NCBI RefSeq assembly: GCF_004135205.1
Contig: NZ_CP035490.1
Location: 1,488,001-1,552,000 of the forward strand
Source of the DNA: Hahella sp. KA22
GTDB taxonomy: Bacteria; Pseudomonadota; Gammaproteobacteria; Pseudomonadales; Oleiphilaceae
Direction of reading: 5' to 3'
Length of the DNA: 64,000 nucleotides
The notes beneath the pieces are model-generated. The model ran no database searches. It was not told the origin of the DNA and saw only the letters and a list, made by a program, of their open reading frames with translations. The position numbers were made by a program, and so were the translations under genes. Shown piece after piece: positions 46,437 through 55,644 of the stretch (position 1 is its first letter; each line of letters opens with the position of its first letter).

Positions 46437-49400
46437 ATGTCGGAAATCAGTGGCAGAGAACAGGAGCGGCGTGCGAGTCAACGACGCCCCATTCAGTTGA
46501 GCGCATCTCTCGACTTTAAGGGGCTGAGCGGCCTGTCATGCACAATTGCGGATTTCTGCCCGGAAGGCGTTTATGTCACGTATCCCGCTGAGACGGCTCA
46601 ACGCCTCAAGCATAGCGGCTTTACCGCCGGTCAGCGCGTACAAGTGAGTTTTATCGATCCTTTCGTGAATCGCAACCATACGCTGAAGGTGAATGTGGTA
46701 AGAGCCATCGACGGCGCGATGGGGGGAAGCTTCGCGGAAGGTAATATGGCGGCGGTGACCGCCCTGCTGCGTATATGTGGCGCTGAAAACATTGGGCCTG
46801 GGGCTCCCAAGAGCTCCACGGATTCCGCTTCGCTGTTGATGAGGCAGTGCGAGCGGGTTATTCACCAACATTTGACGCCCCTGTTCGATACCTATCTGCG
46901 CGCCTTGCCGAAAAGTTTCGACGAGGCCATCAATACTGCGCCTACGGATAACCAACGTTCTCAACTTGCCGACGCCGCAATTGCCCTGGCGAAGCAGAAT
47001 GAAATCTTTTCCAGCCAGTTTTTCAAACATCTTGGTCAAGCGCTGACGCCCCGAGCGGAGAGCGCCTTTAAAAAAGAAGAAGAGCGCACGGATTTATCAT
47101 TAATAGATAAGTCCGAGTTTGAAGACTGGCTCACATTGAAAGTCATGGTCACAAAAGCGGAAACCACGTACCGAGCTGTTCTGGTGCAGTTGAAGATGCG
47201 CCTGGACGCCGCCGGAGTGGTTTGCCACAAGGGATATAACAACGCAGTGGGGCCGCCGCTTTTATGTTACGCCTTGCGTGACACCTTGATTCAACTGCAT
47301 TTACCCCTGCCGGCGGAACGCTTGTGCCTGAGAGTGTTTGAGCGCACTGTGCTGGCTGAACTCGGGCCTGTATATGCGGAACTTAATGACCTCCTGGTTC
47401 GGCGGGGGGTGCTGCCCAATCTCGATTTGTCGAAATACTTAAGCACTCCAGAGGGCGAACAGAAGGCGGCGGAAGAGGAAATCGCAAAGAAACCGCCAGC
47501 CGAGAGCACACAAGACTCGTTCAGTGCGGAGGATAAAGAGCGCGCTGAGCAATTGCGTCAAAAATTGATGGGCTCAAACCAGGAGGAATCCAAACAGCCT
47601 GCCAAGCCAGTCACTAGCCCAGCCGCAGCGCCTCCGCCGGCAGGAGCGCAGGGCGAAAGGGATATGCACGGCTACTTGGCGGACGCGGAAACCAGCTTCG
47701 CTGCGGTGAACAAGCTGTTTGAAATTCTGGAAAGCAATCGCGCCTTGCTGAAGCAAAAAGAACAGCAAGCGCCCCCATTTCCAAAAACATCCGAAGCGCC
47801 TCAGTTTCGCAATGAAGAAATATTGTTCAACCTGCAGTCGGTACAACAGGCTCCGCCTGGGGAGGGCGTGAGTCTTGAAGAGACAGGGCTGCGTGAACGC
47901 TTGTTCAGTGTGCTGCAGGAAAATGAAGCAGGTTTGAAATCTTTTGGGACGGAGCAGGACAAAGCGCTGGATGTGGTGGATCGATTTTTCGCCAGTCTTT
48001 TGAAAAACCAGAAGCTTAGTGGAATCGCCAAGATGCAAATCAAGGGGCTGGAGCTGCCGGTTTTGCGCTTGCTGATGCGCAATCCTGATTTCCTTGAGCA
48101 GCATGAAAATACCGCGCATAAGGTCATTAACCGTATTGCGCAGATCGGCGTCAAAGGTGGGCGGAGCAGTCAATCGGCCCTGGAGCGCATCAATACGCTC
48201 ATTCATCGTATACAGGTGGATCACGAACGAGATCCGGGGGTATTTGATGAAGCGCTGGCGGAACTGGATGAATTGCTGGAGCGGCAGAATTTACTCTATC
48301 GGCGGAATGTGGAAAGAGTCACCGCCGCGGCGGAAGGACAGCAGAAAGTCGAGGAAGCCAAGCAAGCGGTGATTGACGAAATAGAGCAACGCATCGCTGG
48401 CAAGAAGGTGCCTCGTGCGGTAGCGACGCTGCTGAATGGCGGCTGGCGGGATTTGCTGTCGCTAACCTATATTCGGCAAGGCCCCTCCAGTCAGGCTTGG
48501 CATGACTATTTGAGCGTTTTGGATACACTGATCCATGTCGGCGACGACCCTGGTTTCGAATTCAACTTGCCGGAACTCCTGCGGATTATTCAGGACGGCC
48601 TCTCTGCCATTTCCTCCAATCACATGCCATCAGGACATATCCGTGACGAGCTTAAACGCTTCCTTGTGCGTAGTGTGGAAGCTGAACCTGAAATGGTGAC
48701 CATGCCGGATAATCGGGAAGAAAGCAGCGATCCCGGCGTGCAATTGTTGGGCGAAGCCAGGCAAAGGGGTCTGCAGCGCTGGCTGATGCGGGCGCAAAAA
48801 CTGAAAGTCGGCGATTGGCTGAGACTGGAGCGAGACGAGAAGGAGGCCGAGTTTATACGTCTGGTCTGGGTTGGCCGTAGCTTTTCCCGTTATGTTTTCG
48901 TGAACCACCAGGGGATGAAGGTGATTGACCTGGACGCGCTTACGCTGGCCGCCTATTTACAAAAAGGCATCGCCGCGCCGGACGAGTCGGTGGATACCCC
49001 AGTGGTGGATCAAGGTCTGGACGCTATGGTTCAGGATCTTTATGAGCAGCTCAGCCACGCGTCCTCACATGATGAGCTGACGGGGCTGATCCAGCGTAAG
49101 GAGTTTGAGCGGCAGGCGTTGGTGAAACTTTCCCAGTCCAGTGATGGCGATAAGTTTGTCGGGTTGCTGGTCAGTCTTGGGCAGTTCCGCCTGATCAACG
49201 AATCCGCGGGTATTGAGGCCGGCGATCAAGCGTTAAAGGATATCGCCGGCTTATTGAAGTCGCTCTTTACGCCAAAGACGTTGGTATGCCGGTTTGGCGG
49301 CGACGAATTCATGTTGCTGGTGGAAGGCGAGGCTACTGTGGCGGTGGAGAAAATCACCACAGCGCTGCGCCAGTATCAGCTACAGTGGGAAAGCAACGTC

Positions 49401-50318
49401 TTCTCTGTCTCCGCGAGTATCGGTTACGTCGAGGTCAGTGGCGGCGTGCTGGATGTGCCTCATATGATGCAGGCTGTTGAGGAAGCCGCTCGTCGCGCCA
49501 AGAGCAAAGGCGGCAATCGCGTTGAAGAGTTTGATGTCGATCAGGCCCTGATCGCCAGGCGAGACGCAATTGCCTCAAAAGTTGCGAGCCTGGGTAAAGA
49601 ACTGGAGAACGAGCGGGTACTGCTGCGTTGTCAGAAAATCATACCGCTGCACCCCGCCGCCAAGATGGGCGCCCAGTACGAGATACTGCTCAGTATATAT
49701 GACGACAATGGTAACCTGATTCCGGCCGGAGACTTTGTTCGCGCAGCGGAAACCTACAAGCGGATGCAGGCGGTGGATCGCTGGGTGGTTGGACATATGC
49801 TGGACTGGATGCCGAGGAATCGACAGCAGATTGAAACGATGGGCGGGGTCAGCATTAACCTCTCCGGTCACTCTCTGAATGATGAGGGATTATTGGAGTT
49901 TATCTTTGAGCGGTTGACCAAATACGACTGCCCTATGGACAAAATGTGCTTCGAAATCACGGAAGCGGCGGCGATCTCGAATCTCTGCGATGTCTCTGAA
50001 TTTATCGTGGAGCTGCAGGAATATGGCTGCCGTTTTTGCCTGGGTGATTTCGGTACGGCCATGGCCTCCTATCAGTACCTCAAGCAGTTGCCCGTGGACC
50101 TGATCAAGGTGGATGGCTCTTTTATTAAAGACGTGGCGACAGACCAAAATGATCAGACGATGGTTCGTTCCATGACGGAAATGGCGCACTACTTGGGACG
50201 TGAAATTATCGCTCCGCAGGTAGAAACCAAAGAGTCATTGGAAATGCTGCAAAAGCTGGGCGTTGATTATGTGCAAGGCTTCTATATAGAGCGGCCGAAA
50301 TCGCTGGCGAATATCTAG
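46437..50318 (+). CDS. PilZ-DUF1631-GGDEF-EAL c-di-GMP protein (intact GGDEF, degenerate EAL)
   Basis: A 1293-residue paralogue of the protein at 14527, in the same order: PilZ-like (RRPIQLSAS, IADFCPEGVYV), helical DUF1631 region (about 130-860), GGDEF (about 865-1035), EAL (about 1050-1290). A Pro/Ala-rich linker lies near 365-410. The cyclase motif FGGDEF (about residues 954-958) is intact. The EAL domain keeps YEIL, NLSGHSL, FEITE and IKVDG, but DDFGTG has become GDFGTA (Gly about 1203) and AEGVE has become APQVE, so phosphodiesterase activity is unlikely. The start has no strong ribosome binding site. Residue numbers are approximate. Confidence 0.88.
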   Translation: MSEISGREQERRASQRRPIQLSASLDFKGLSGLSCTIADFCPEGVYVTYPAETAQRLKHSGFTAGQRVQVSFIDPFVNRNHTLKVNVVRAIDGAMGGSFAEGNMAAVTALLRICGAENIGPGAPKSSTDSASLLMRQCERVIHQHLTPLFDTYLRALPKSFDEAINTAPTDNQRSQLADAAIALAKQNEIFSSQFFKHLGQALTPRAESAFKKEEERTDLSLIDKSEFEDWLTLKVMVTKAETTYRAVLVQLKMRLDAAGVVCHKGYNNAVGPPLLCYALRDTLIQLHLPLPAERLCLRVFERTVLAELGPVYAELNDLLVRRGVLPNLDLSKYLSTPEGEQKAAEEEIAKKPPAESTQDSFSAEDKERAEQLRQKLMGSNQEESKQPAKPVTSPAAAPPPAGAQGERDMHGYLADAETSFAAVNKLFEILESNRALLKQKEQQAPPFPKTSEAPQFRNEEILFNLQSVQQAPPGEGVSLEETGLRERLFSVLQENEAGLKSFGTEQDKALDVVDRFFASLLKNQKLSGIAKMQIKGLELPVLRLLMRNPDFLEQHENTAHKVINRIAQIGVKGGRSSQSALERINTLIHRIQVDHERDPGVFDEALAELDELLERQNLLYRRNVERVTAAAEGQQKVEEAKQAVIDEIEQRIAGKKVPRAVATLLNGGWRDLLSLTYIRQGPSSQAWHDYLSVLDTLIHVGDDPGFEFNLPELLRIIQDGLSAISSNHMPSGHIRDELKRFLVRSVEAEPEMVTMPDNREESSDPGVQLLGEARQRGLQRWLMRAQKLKVGDWLRLERDEKEAEFIRLVWVGRSFSRYVFVNHQGMKVIDLDALTLAAYLQKGIAAPDESVDTPVVDQGLDAMVQDLYEQLSHASSHDELTGLIQRKEFERQALVKLSQSSDGDKFVGLLVSLGQFRLINESAGIEAGDQALKDIAGLLKSLFTPKTLVCRFGGDEFMLLVEGEATVAVEKITTALRQYQLQWESNVFSVSASIGYVEVSGGVLDVPHMMQAVEEAARRAKSKGGNRVEEFDVDQALIARRDAIASKVASLGKELENERVLLRCQKIIPLHPAAKMGAQYEILLSIYDDNGNLIPAGDFVRAAETYKRMQAVDRWVVGHMLDWMPRNRQQIETMGGVSINLSGHSLNDEGLLEFIFERLTKYDCPMDKMCFEITEAAAISNLCDVSEFIVELQEYGCRFCLGDFGTAMASYQYLKQLPVDLIKVDGSFIKDVATDQNDQTMVRSMTEMAHYLGREIIAPQVETKESLEMLQKLGVDYVQGFYIERPKSLANI

Positions 50319-50331
50319 CAGAACGCAGGAG

Positions 50332-50363
50332 CAGGGGCGCGATGGCCCCTGATGTTTCGTCTT
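50332..50363. terminator. Terminator-like hairpin between convergent genes
   Basis: CAGGGGC and GCCCCTG form a 7-bp stem, followed by a T-rich stretch on the plus side. It lies between the convergent c-di-GMP gene and ntrC. Confidence 0.55.
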
Positions 50364-50383
50364 TGCCGATACTTGTGAGTGAC

Positions 50384-51820
50384 TTAGTCGTCGTCTTCGC
50401 TCTCGTCATGGCCCGCCATTCCGAGTTCTTTGATTTTTCTGGTTAGGGTGTTACGTCCCCAGCCAAGTAACAGCGCCGCGTCGCGTTTTCTTCCTGCCGT
50501 TTGCTTTAATGCGCTTTCTATCATGATGCGCTCAAAAGTGGGCACTGCGGTATCAAGCAGTCCGCTTTTGCCTTTCTTCAGCTCCTGTTCGGCCCAGGTG
50601 CGCAGTGACTCCTGCCAATCCTGGGTTGGGCTGCGGTGGTTGGATTGTTCCTGCAGCTCCGGGGGGAGGTCGGAAACGTGGATTTCCCGGCCAGACGCCA
50701 TCACCGTGAGCCAGCGACAGGTATTTTCCAACTGTCTGACGTTACCAGGCCACGCTAGCGAACACATGTACTCTTCCGCCTCGGTTTTCAGCACCTTGGG
50801 CTCGACATTCAGCTCTTCCGCTGCTTTTTTCAGGAAATGCCCGGCGAGTTTGGGGATATCTTCCCGGCGCTCGCTCAGCTTGGGCAGATGCACTCGAATG
50901 ACGTTCAGGCGGTGAAAAAGGTCTTCCCGAAAGCGTCCCTCCTGCACCAGCTTTTCCAGGTTTTGATGCGTGGCGGCGATAATGCGCACGTCCACTTTGA
51001 TGGGGGTGGCGCCGCCGACCCGATAGAATTCGCTGTCTGCTAGCACACGCAGTAGGCGCGTCTGGGTATCCGGCGGCATGTCTCCGATCTCATCCAGAAA
51101 GAGCGCGCCGCCGTTGGCCTGCTCGAAGCGTCCCTGCCGCTGTCCGCCAGCTCCGGTAAAAGAGCCTTTTTCATGACCGAACAACTCAGATTCGATCAGA
51201 TCCTTGGGGATCGCCGCCATGTTGAGAGCGATAAAAGGTTTGCCGGCTCTGGGGCTGTGTTGATGCAACGCGCGCGCAACCAGCTCTTTACCGGTGCCGG
51301 ATTCGCCGTTGATTAACACTGTGATATTGCTGTGCGAAAGCCTGCCAATGGCTCTGAATACTTCCTGCATGGCGGGGGCTTCGCCGATGATTTCCGTGTC
51401 CTGGCTTAAGGAGCTTCCCTCTGGAGCGTGGCTGGTGGCCATCTGTTCCTGCGCATGAGCCACGGCGCGTTTAACCAGAGAGACGGCGTCGTCCACATCA
51501 AAAGGCTTGGGGAGGTATTCGAAAGCGCCGCTTTGATAGGAAGATACTGCGCTATCCAGGTCCGAATGCGCGGTCATGATAATGACAGGCAGGTGCGGGT
51601 AGCTGGTGTGAATCTGTCCCAGCAGACTTAGTCCGTCAATGCCAGGCATACGAATGTCGCTGATAATCGCATCCGGTTGCTCCCGCTCCAGGCGATGCAG
51701 TACGCCGTCTCCAGATTCAAATGACCGGGTATTCAGATGCGCCTGCTCCAGGGCTTTTTCTAAGACCCATCGAATTGAACGATCATCATCAATGATCCAT
51801 ACGTTGGGTGATGCGCTCAT
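50384..51820 (-). CDS. ntrC: Nitrogen regulation response regulator NtrC (GlnG)
   Basis: A 478-residue sigma-54 activator. The receiver domain (about 1-120) has the phospho-Asp motif IISDIRMPGIDG. The AAA+ domain (about 145-375) has Walker A GESGTGKE, the sigma-54 loop ESELFGHEKGSFTGAG and ALFLDEIGDMP. The Fis-type HTH is at the end (GRKRDAALLLGWGRNTLTRKI). The loop reads GSFTGA rather than the usual GAFTGA. It overlaps the ntrB stop by 4 bases (ATGA), so the pair is translationally linked. It should activate glnA and other nitrogen-limitation genes. Confidence 0.96.
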   Translation of the reverse strand: MSASPNVWIIDDDRSIRWVLEKALEQAHLNTRSFESGDGVLHRLEREQPDAIISDIRMPGIDGLSLLGQIHTSYPHLPVIIMTAHSDLDSAVSSYQSGAFEYLPKPFDVDDAVSLVKRAVAHAQEQMATSHAPEGSSLSQDTEIIGEAPAMQEVFRAIGRLSHSNITVLINGESGTGKELVARALHQHSPRAGKPFIALNMAAIPKDLIESELFGHEKGSFTGAGGQRQGRFEQANGGALFLDEIGDMPPDTQTRLLRVLADSEFYRVGGATPIKVDVRIIAATHQNLEKLVQEGRFREDLFHRLNVIRVHLPKLSERREDIPKLAGHFLKKAAEELNVEPKVLKTEAEEYMCSLAWPGNVRQLENTCRWLTVMASGREIHVSDLPPELQEQSNHRSPTQDWQESLRTWAEQELKKGKSGLLDTAVPTFERIMIESALKQTAGRKRDAALLLGWGRNTLTRKIKELGMAGHDESEDDD

Positions 51821-52896
51821 GATAGTGGCTCCAGTGGAATAAATATGATGAAGTTCGTACTGCCGGGCTGGCTTTCACACTCAACCAGCCCTTTATGTTG
51901 TCCGATTATGCTTTGTGTTATGGAAAGCCCCAGACCCGTCCCCTGAGCGCGACCACTCACCATTGGGTAGAAAATGTTATTCAGGAATTCGGATGGGATA
52001 CCGGGGCCGTTGTCGATGACGTCTACTCTTACCACCAGACGATGTCGCGTATGACCGATCGTGAACTGCCTGAGAGGGCGTGTGCGTAATAATATTTGTG
52101 GGCCGCCAGACCCGGGAGGCGTGTAGTCCTCAAAGGCTTGCATGGCGTTGCGACATATATTGAGGAAGGCTTGAATCAGCTGCTCCTTGTCGCCAGCGAA
52201 TTCGGGGATGCTGGGATCGTAATCACGAATAAGCTTTATCTTGCCGGCGCTTTCTACTTCGATGAGGCTGTATACCCGTTCAAGCACTTCATGGATATTG
52301 GTCGGCTCCTGTTTAAAGCTGCGATTGGGGCCAAGCATACGGTCAACCAGATTGCGCAGCCTGTCCGCCTCATCGATGATGATGCGGGTGTAGTCATGCA
52401 GACCTTCTTCCTTTAGTTCTTTGTCCAAAAGCTGCGCCGCCCCACGGATGCCGCCTAAAGGATTTTTGATTTCATGGGCGAGCCCGCGAATCAATATGCG
52501 GGAGGTCTCCTGCTTGGAGAGTAGCTCTTCCTCCCGACTGATGCGTAAAAGCCGATCACGAGGTTGAATCTCCATGATGACGTAGACATCATTGACGATA
52601 TGCACGGGAGAGACTGTGTAATCAACCAGAAGACGGCTCCCGGAGGGCAATAGAAACTCCGCCTCTCTTTGGGTGTAGGTCTGGCCTGTGCGCAGGCACT
52701 CTTCCAGTCCGGTCAACGTGGAGCTGCCTTCTATTAATAAATCCTTGATGGTGGCCCCATGGGCTCTTTGCTCACTGGTTTCCAGCAACACTTCGGCGGA
52801 TGAATTACTGAATGCAATCCGCTGCTGGGGGTCAATGACCAGCACGGAAGTGGTCAGATTTTCGAGTAAGCGAGTCTGAAAAACGATGGGTAGCAT
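51817..52896 (-). CDS. ntrB: Nitrogen regulation sensor kinase NtrB (GlnL)
   Basis: A 359-residue soluble histidine kinase/phosphatase. A PAS domain (about 10-115; SVLVIDPQQRIAFSNSSAEVLL) precedes the phospho-His motif GLAHEIKNPLGGIRGAAQL and the ATPase domain with FLNICRNAMQAF, VIDNGPGIP and GTGLGLSI. There are no membrane segments, as expected for a kinase controlled by PII. A sigma-54-like element (52924-52940) and two NtrC-type sites lie upstream. Confidence 0.96.
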   Translation of the reverse strand: MLPIVFQTRLLENLTTSVLVIDPQQRIAFSNSSAEVLLETSEQRAHGATIKDLLIEGSSTLTGLEECLRTGQTYTQREAEFLLPSGSRLLVDYTVSPVHIVNDVYVIMEIQPRDRLLRISREEELLSKQETSRILIRGLAHEIKNPLGGIRGAAQLLDKELKEEGLHDYTRIIIDEADRLRNLVDRMLGPNRSFKQEPTNIHEVLERVYSLIEVESAGKIKLIRDYDPSIPEFAGDKEQLIQAFLNICRNAMQAFEDYTPPGSGGPQILLRTRPLRQFTIGHTRHRLVVRVDVIDNGPGIPSEFLNNIFYPMVSGRAQGTGLGLSITQSIIGQHKGLVECESQPGSTNFIIFIPLEPLS

Positions 52897-52911
52897 AATG
52901 TTGACCTATTT

Positions 52912-52928
52912 TTGCATTGTGAATGCAA
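52912..52928. repeat. Inverted repeat in the ntrB leader
   Basis: TTGCATT-GTG-AATGCAA is a perfect 7-bp inverted repeat. It overlaps the -12 part of the putative ntrB promoter and lies 16 bases before the start codon, so it may be an operator. Confidence 0.5.
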
Positions 52929-52940
52929 TATCCAAACCAG
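52924..52940 (-). promoter_or_regulatory. Putative sigma-54 promoter of ntrBC
   Basis: On the minus strand CTGGTTTGGATATTGCA has GG and GC at the -24/-12 spacing (10 bases between) and TTGCA at -12. The central CAC is missing, so the match is partial. Confidence 0.55.
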
Positions 52941-53089
52941 AACTGCGGTAAAGCGGTGCGAATTACCGGGTTCTCTGCACAGGCGTGGGGCGGATAGCCC
53001 AAATGTGAGCTGTGCCCTTAGGAAGCGCTCCAGAAGCGGGCTTGGGCGGAACGTAAGTCTGCGGCGATGTGCGTGATCATGGCGCGTCA

Positions 53090-53106
53090 TGCACAAAGTG
53101 GATGCG
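53090..53106. promoter_or_regulatory. NtrC-type site upstream of ntrB (distal 1)
   Basis: TGCACAAAGTGGATGCG matches the NtrC palindrome TGCACC-N5-GGTGCA with three mismatches in the half-sites. Its centre is about 31 bp from the next site. Confidence 0.45.
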
Positions 53107-53120
53107 CTATATTTTGATTA

Positions 53121-53137
53121 TGCGCTATTTTGGTGCG
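53121..53137. promoter_or_regulatory. NtrC-type site upstream of ntrB (distal 2)
   Basis: TGCGCTATTTTGGTGCG matches TGCACC-N5-GGTGCA with a few mismatches. Three helical turns separate it from the neighbouring site, which suits cooperative enhancer binding. Confidence 0.55.
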
Positions 53138-53147
53138 TTGTGTCGGA

Positions 53148-53675
53148 TTAGTTTTTAACGCTAGGACGATGAATGGTGAACTGCACTGGCGTCGCGCTCT
53201 GAACAACCCCTGAATTGTCAATGACATCAAGAGAAACGGAATGAGTTCCCCGATTGACGCCTTTCAGTTCTAGGAAGTTATCCTTGGTTGTTCCCACTGG
53301 GGCTCCGTCAAGTGATACACGGTAGCTGTGATTGGGGTAGAGGGTGGGATCTGATGTGAATAAGACTGTCAGGTCGCCATTGCCGGAATGAAAAGCGCTG
53401 TCATTGCTGGGAAATGTAATGTTCAGCGTTGCGTAATAGCTTGACGGTGCGGGCTCTGGCTCATCACCGCTGCTAAGCGGAGTATTCGACATCTTCGGCA
53501 TGGTTATCGTTGCGGTTGGGCCGACCTCGACTTTCTCCGCCCCCTCTCTCTCCTGGTCTGAATATTCCACGTTGCCTTGTGCGTCGACCCAGCGATAGAT
53601 TTCAGCGCAAACCAGACCTGAGTAAGAAGAAAAAAGCGCAGAAGAAAGAAGGATATAAGCGAACCGAGATTTCAT
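53148..53675 (-). CDS. DUF4124-domain exported protein
   Basis: A 175-residue protein with a signal peptide (MKSRFAYILLSSALF...), cleaved after about residue 25 (VCA-EIY). The DUF4124 motif IYRWVDAQGNVEYSDQ follows at once, then a linker and a C-terminal beta-sandwich-like part (about 75-170; YRVSLDGAPVG, LKGVNRGTHSVSLDV). The ATG at 53675 is chosen because it starts the signal peptide; an in-frame TTG upstream is less likely. Such proteins commonly sit between glnA and ntrB in related bacteria. The function is unknown. Confidence 0.8.
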   Translation of the reverse strand: MKSRFAYILLSSALFSSYSGLVCAEIYRWVDAQGNVEYSDQEREGAEKVEVGPTATITMPKMSNTPLSSGDEPEPAPSSYYATLNITFPSNDSAFHSGNGDLTVLFTSDPTLYPNHSYRVSLDGAPVGTTKDNFLELKGVNRGTHSVSLDVIDNSGVVQSATPVQFTIHRPSVKN

Positions 53676-53724
53676 AACTTCAACCCAATTGACCAATTAC
53701 TTGAACTGTAGCAGAAGCGGAACC

Positions 53725-53753
53725 AAAAAAAACCCCGCAGAGCGCGGGGTTTT
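53725..53753 (-). terminator. Intrinsic terminator of glnA
   Basis: On the minus strand AAAACCCCGC and GCGGGGTTTT form a 10-bp stem followed by a run of Ts, 31 bases after the glnA stop. Confidence 0.92.
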
Positions 53754-53783
53754 CGAGTCTGTCGTAGTTAACTACGCAGCGGA

Positions 53784-55190
53784 TTATACAGAGTAGTACA
53801 TCTCGAATTCGACCGGGTGAGTAGTCATGTCCAGACGCTCTACCTCTTTACGCTTCAACTCAATATAAGCTTCGATCATGTCTTTAGTGAACACGTCGCC
53901 TTTAGTCAGGAACTCGAAGTCTTTTTCTGCGTAATCCAGAGCCTGTGATAAAGAGCTACAAACAGTTGGGATGTTCATGGCTTCTTCTTTTGGCAGATCG
54001 TACAGATCCTTGTCCATCGCGTCGCCAGGGTGGATCTTGTTCTGGATGCCGTCCAGGCCAGCCATCAACATGGCCGCGAACGCCAGGTAAGGGTTGGCGG
54101 ATGGGTCTGGGAAGCGAACTTCGATCCGGCGCGCTTTCGGGTTGGTCACGAAAGGAATACGGATGGACGCAGAACGGTTACGTGCAGAGTAAGCCAGCAT
54201 AACCGGCGCTTCAAAACCAGGAACCAGACGCTTATATGCGTTGGTGGAAGGGTTGGTGAAAGCGTTCAGTACGCGAGCGTGCTTGATGATGCCGCCGATA
54301 TAGTACAAAGCCGTGTCGCTCAGGCCTGCATAGCCGTCGCCGGAGAAGATGTTTTTGCCGTCTTTGGACAGGGACTGGTGACAGTGCATGCCAGAACCGT
54401 TATCGCCAACCAAAGGCTTGGGCATAAAGGTTGCGGTCTTGCCGTAAGCATGCGCTACGTTGTGTACGCAGTACTTCAGAATTTGCACTTCGTCCGCTTT
54501 ACGGGTCAGGGTATTGGCGCCAACGCCGATTTCACACTGACCTGCGGTGCCTACTTCGTGGTGGTGTACTTCGATGGTCAAGCCCATGGATTCCATCGCT
54601 GCGCACATCGCGCCGCGCAGGTCATGCAGAGAGTCGACCGGAGGTACAGGGAAGTAGCCGCCTTTTACGCCGGGACGGTGACCAACGTTGTTTTTCTCGA
54701 AGTCGTCGCCAGATACCCAGGCGGCTTCTTCAGAGTAGATTTCGTACATGGCGCCGTTGATGTCGGACTTCCATTTTACGCTGTCGAAAATGAAGAACTC
54801 AGGCTCTGGTCCGAACAGTACAGTGTCCGCAATGCCTGTGGACTTCAGGTACTCTTCCGCGCGCTGGGCGATAGAGCGTGGGTCGCGATTGTAACCCTGC
54901 ATGGTGGTGGGTTCGATGATGTTACAAGTCAGGTTCAGAGTAGTTTCTTCTGTGAACGGGTCAATGACCGCTGTTTCATCGTCCGCCAGCAGGATCATGT
55001 CTGATTCGTTGATGCCTTTCCAACCAGCGATGGAGGAACCGTCAAACATTTTGCCTTCTTGAAAGAATTCCGGAGAGATTTCGCTAGCAGGGATAGTCAC
55101 GTGCTGCTCTTTACCCTTGGTGTCGGTAAAGCGCATGTCAACCCATTTAACTTCGTGCTCTTTAATAAGATTCAGAGTTTTCTCTGACAT
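53784..55190 (-). CDS. glnA: Glutamine synthetase, type I
   Basis: A 468-residue dodecameric enzyme that makes glutamine from glutamate, ammonia and ATP. Landmarks are [40 protein letters not shown], and the adenylylation site [10 protein letters not shown] with Tyr 397, the same number as in E. coli. GlnE, which modifies this tyrosine, is encoded at the right end of the window, and NtrB/NtrC are just downstream. Upstream DNA has a sigma-54 promoter and NtrC-type sites. Confidence 0.98.
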   Translation of the reverse strand: MSEKTLNLIKEHEVKWVDMRFTDTKGKEQHVTIPASEISPEFFQEGKMFDGSSIAGWKGINESDMILLADDETAVIDPFTEETTLNLTCNIIEPTTMQGYNRDPRSIAQRAEEYLKSTGIADTVLFGPEPEFFIFDSVKWKSDINGAMYEIYSEEAAWVSGDDFEKNNVGHRPGVKGGYFPVPPVDSLHDLRGAMCAAMESMGLTIEVHHHEVGTAGQCEIGVGANTLTRKADEVQILKYCVHNVAHAYGKTATFMPKPLVGDNGSGMHCHQSLSKDGKNIFSGDGYAGLSDTALYYIGGIIKHARVLNAFTNPSTNAYKRLVPGFEAPVMLAYSARNRSASIRIPFVTNPKARRIEVRFPDPSANPYLAFAAMLMAGLDGIQNKIHPGDAMDKDLYDLPKEEAMNIPTVCSSLSQALDYAEKDFEFLTKGDVFTKDMIEAYIELKRKEVERLDMTTHPVEFEMYYSV

Positions 55191-55360
55191 TCCAGTTACT
55201 CCGTAAGATTTTATTTATGTTGAGGTGAAACCGAAACACTGCAGTAGTGTATCCTCGCCACCATGAAACAGACCCGTGGAGGGGAGAGCGTTCCGGGAAG
55301 TCTAACGAGCGCAAAAATACTATCACGCCTCATGGTCAGTTGCTTCTGGTTTTCCTGATT

Positions 55361-55377
55361 AGCAATTTATTTGCCAA
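55361..55377 (-). promoter_or_regulatory. Sigma-54 promoter of glnA
   Basis: On the minus strand TTGGCAAATAAATTGCT has GG and GC with the required 10-base gap and matches the -24/-12 consensus closely. It lies about 170 bases upstream of the glnA start, with NtrC sites 85-165 bases further upstream. Confidence 0.75.
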
Positions 55378-55460
55378 TAGATTTTTGACTTGTAACAAGT
55401 TGTTTTTAAAAGGGTTTGAAAAAACCATTTGGAATGGCTCGATTAAGTTCTTCATGGTGG

Positions 55461-55477
55461 CGCACCAGATTGGTGCG
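55461..55477. promoter_or_regulatory. NtrC-type site (glnA, proximal)
   Basis: CGCACCAGATTGGTGCG is a near-perfect NtrC palindrome; the symmetry extends one base further on each side. It lies about 95 bp upstream of the sigma-54 element. Confidence 0.7.
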
Positions 55478-55511
55478 CGAAAATGAGCTCTCGGGCGCTT
55501 TTGGTGCGTCG

Positions 55512-55528
55512 TGCACCATTTTGGTATC
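55512..55528. promoter_or_regulatory. NtrC-type site (glnA, distal)
   Basis: TGCACCATTTTGGTATC has one perfect half-site and one weaker half-site. Its centre is 51 bp from the proximal site, about five helical turns. Confidence 0.55.
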
Positions 55529-55594
55529 AGGCTAAGGATAGATAAATTTTCGGGAGGGTGTATAAAGATGTATAAAAAAGATTCAGGCGTCAGC

Positions 55595-55600
55595 TATAAT
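55595..55600 (+). promoter_or_regulatory. -10 element for typA
   Basis: A consensus TATAAT lies about 45 bases upstream of the typA start; the -35 region is poor. Confidence 0.4.
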
Positions 55601-55644
55601 GTCGCGCCCTCAGCCCATGACTGTTTATTTTGCAGGTGTTTTTT

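Noticed and set aside
54030-55004. 324-residue frame opposite glnA
   Set aside because: GlnA is certain on the minus strand; this frame is a by-product of its codon use.
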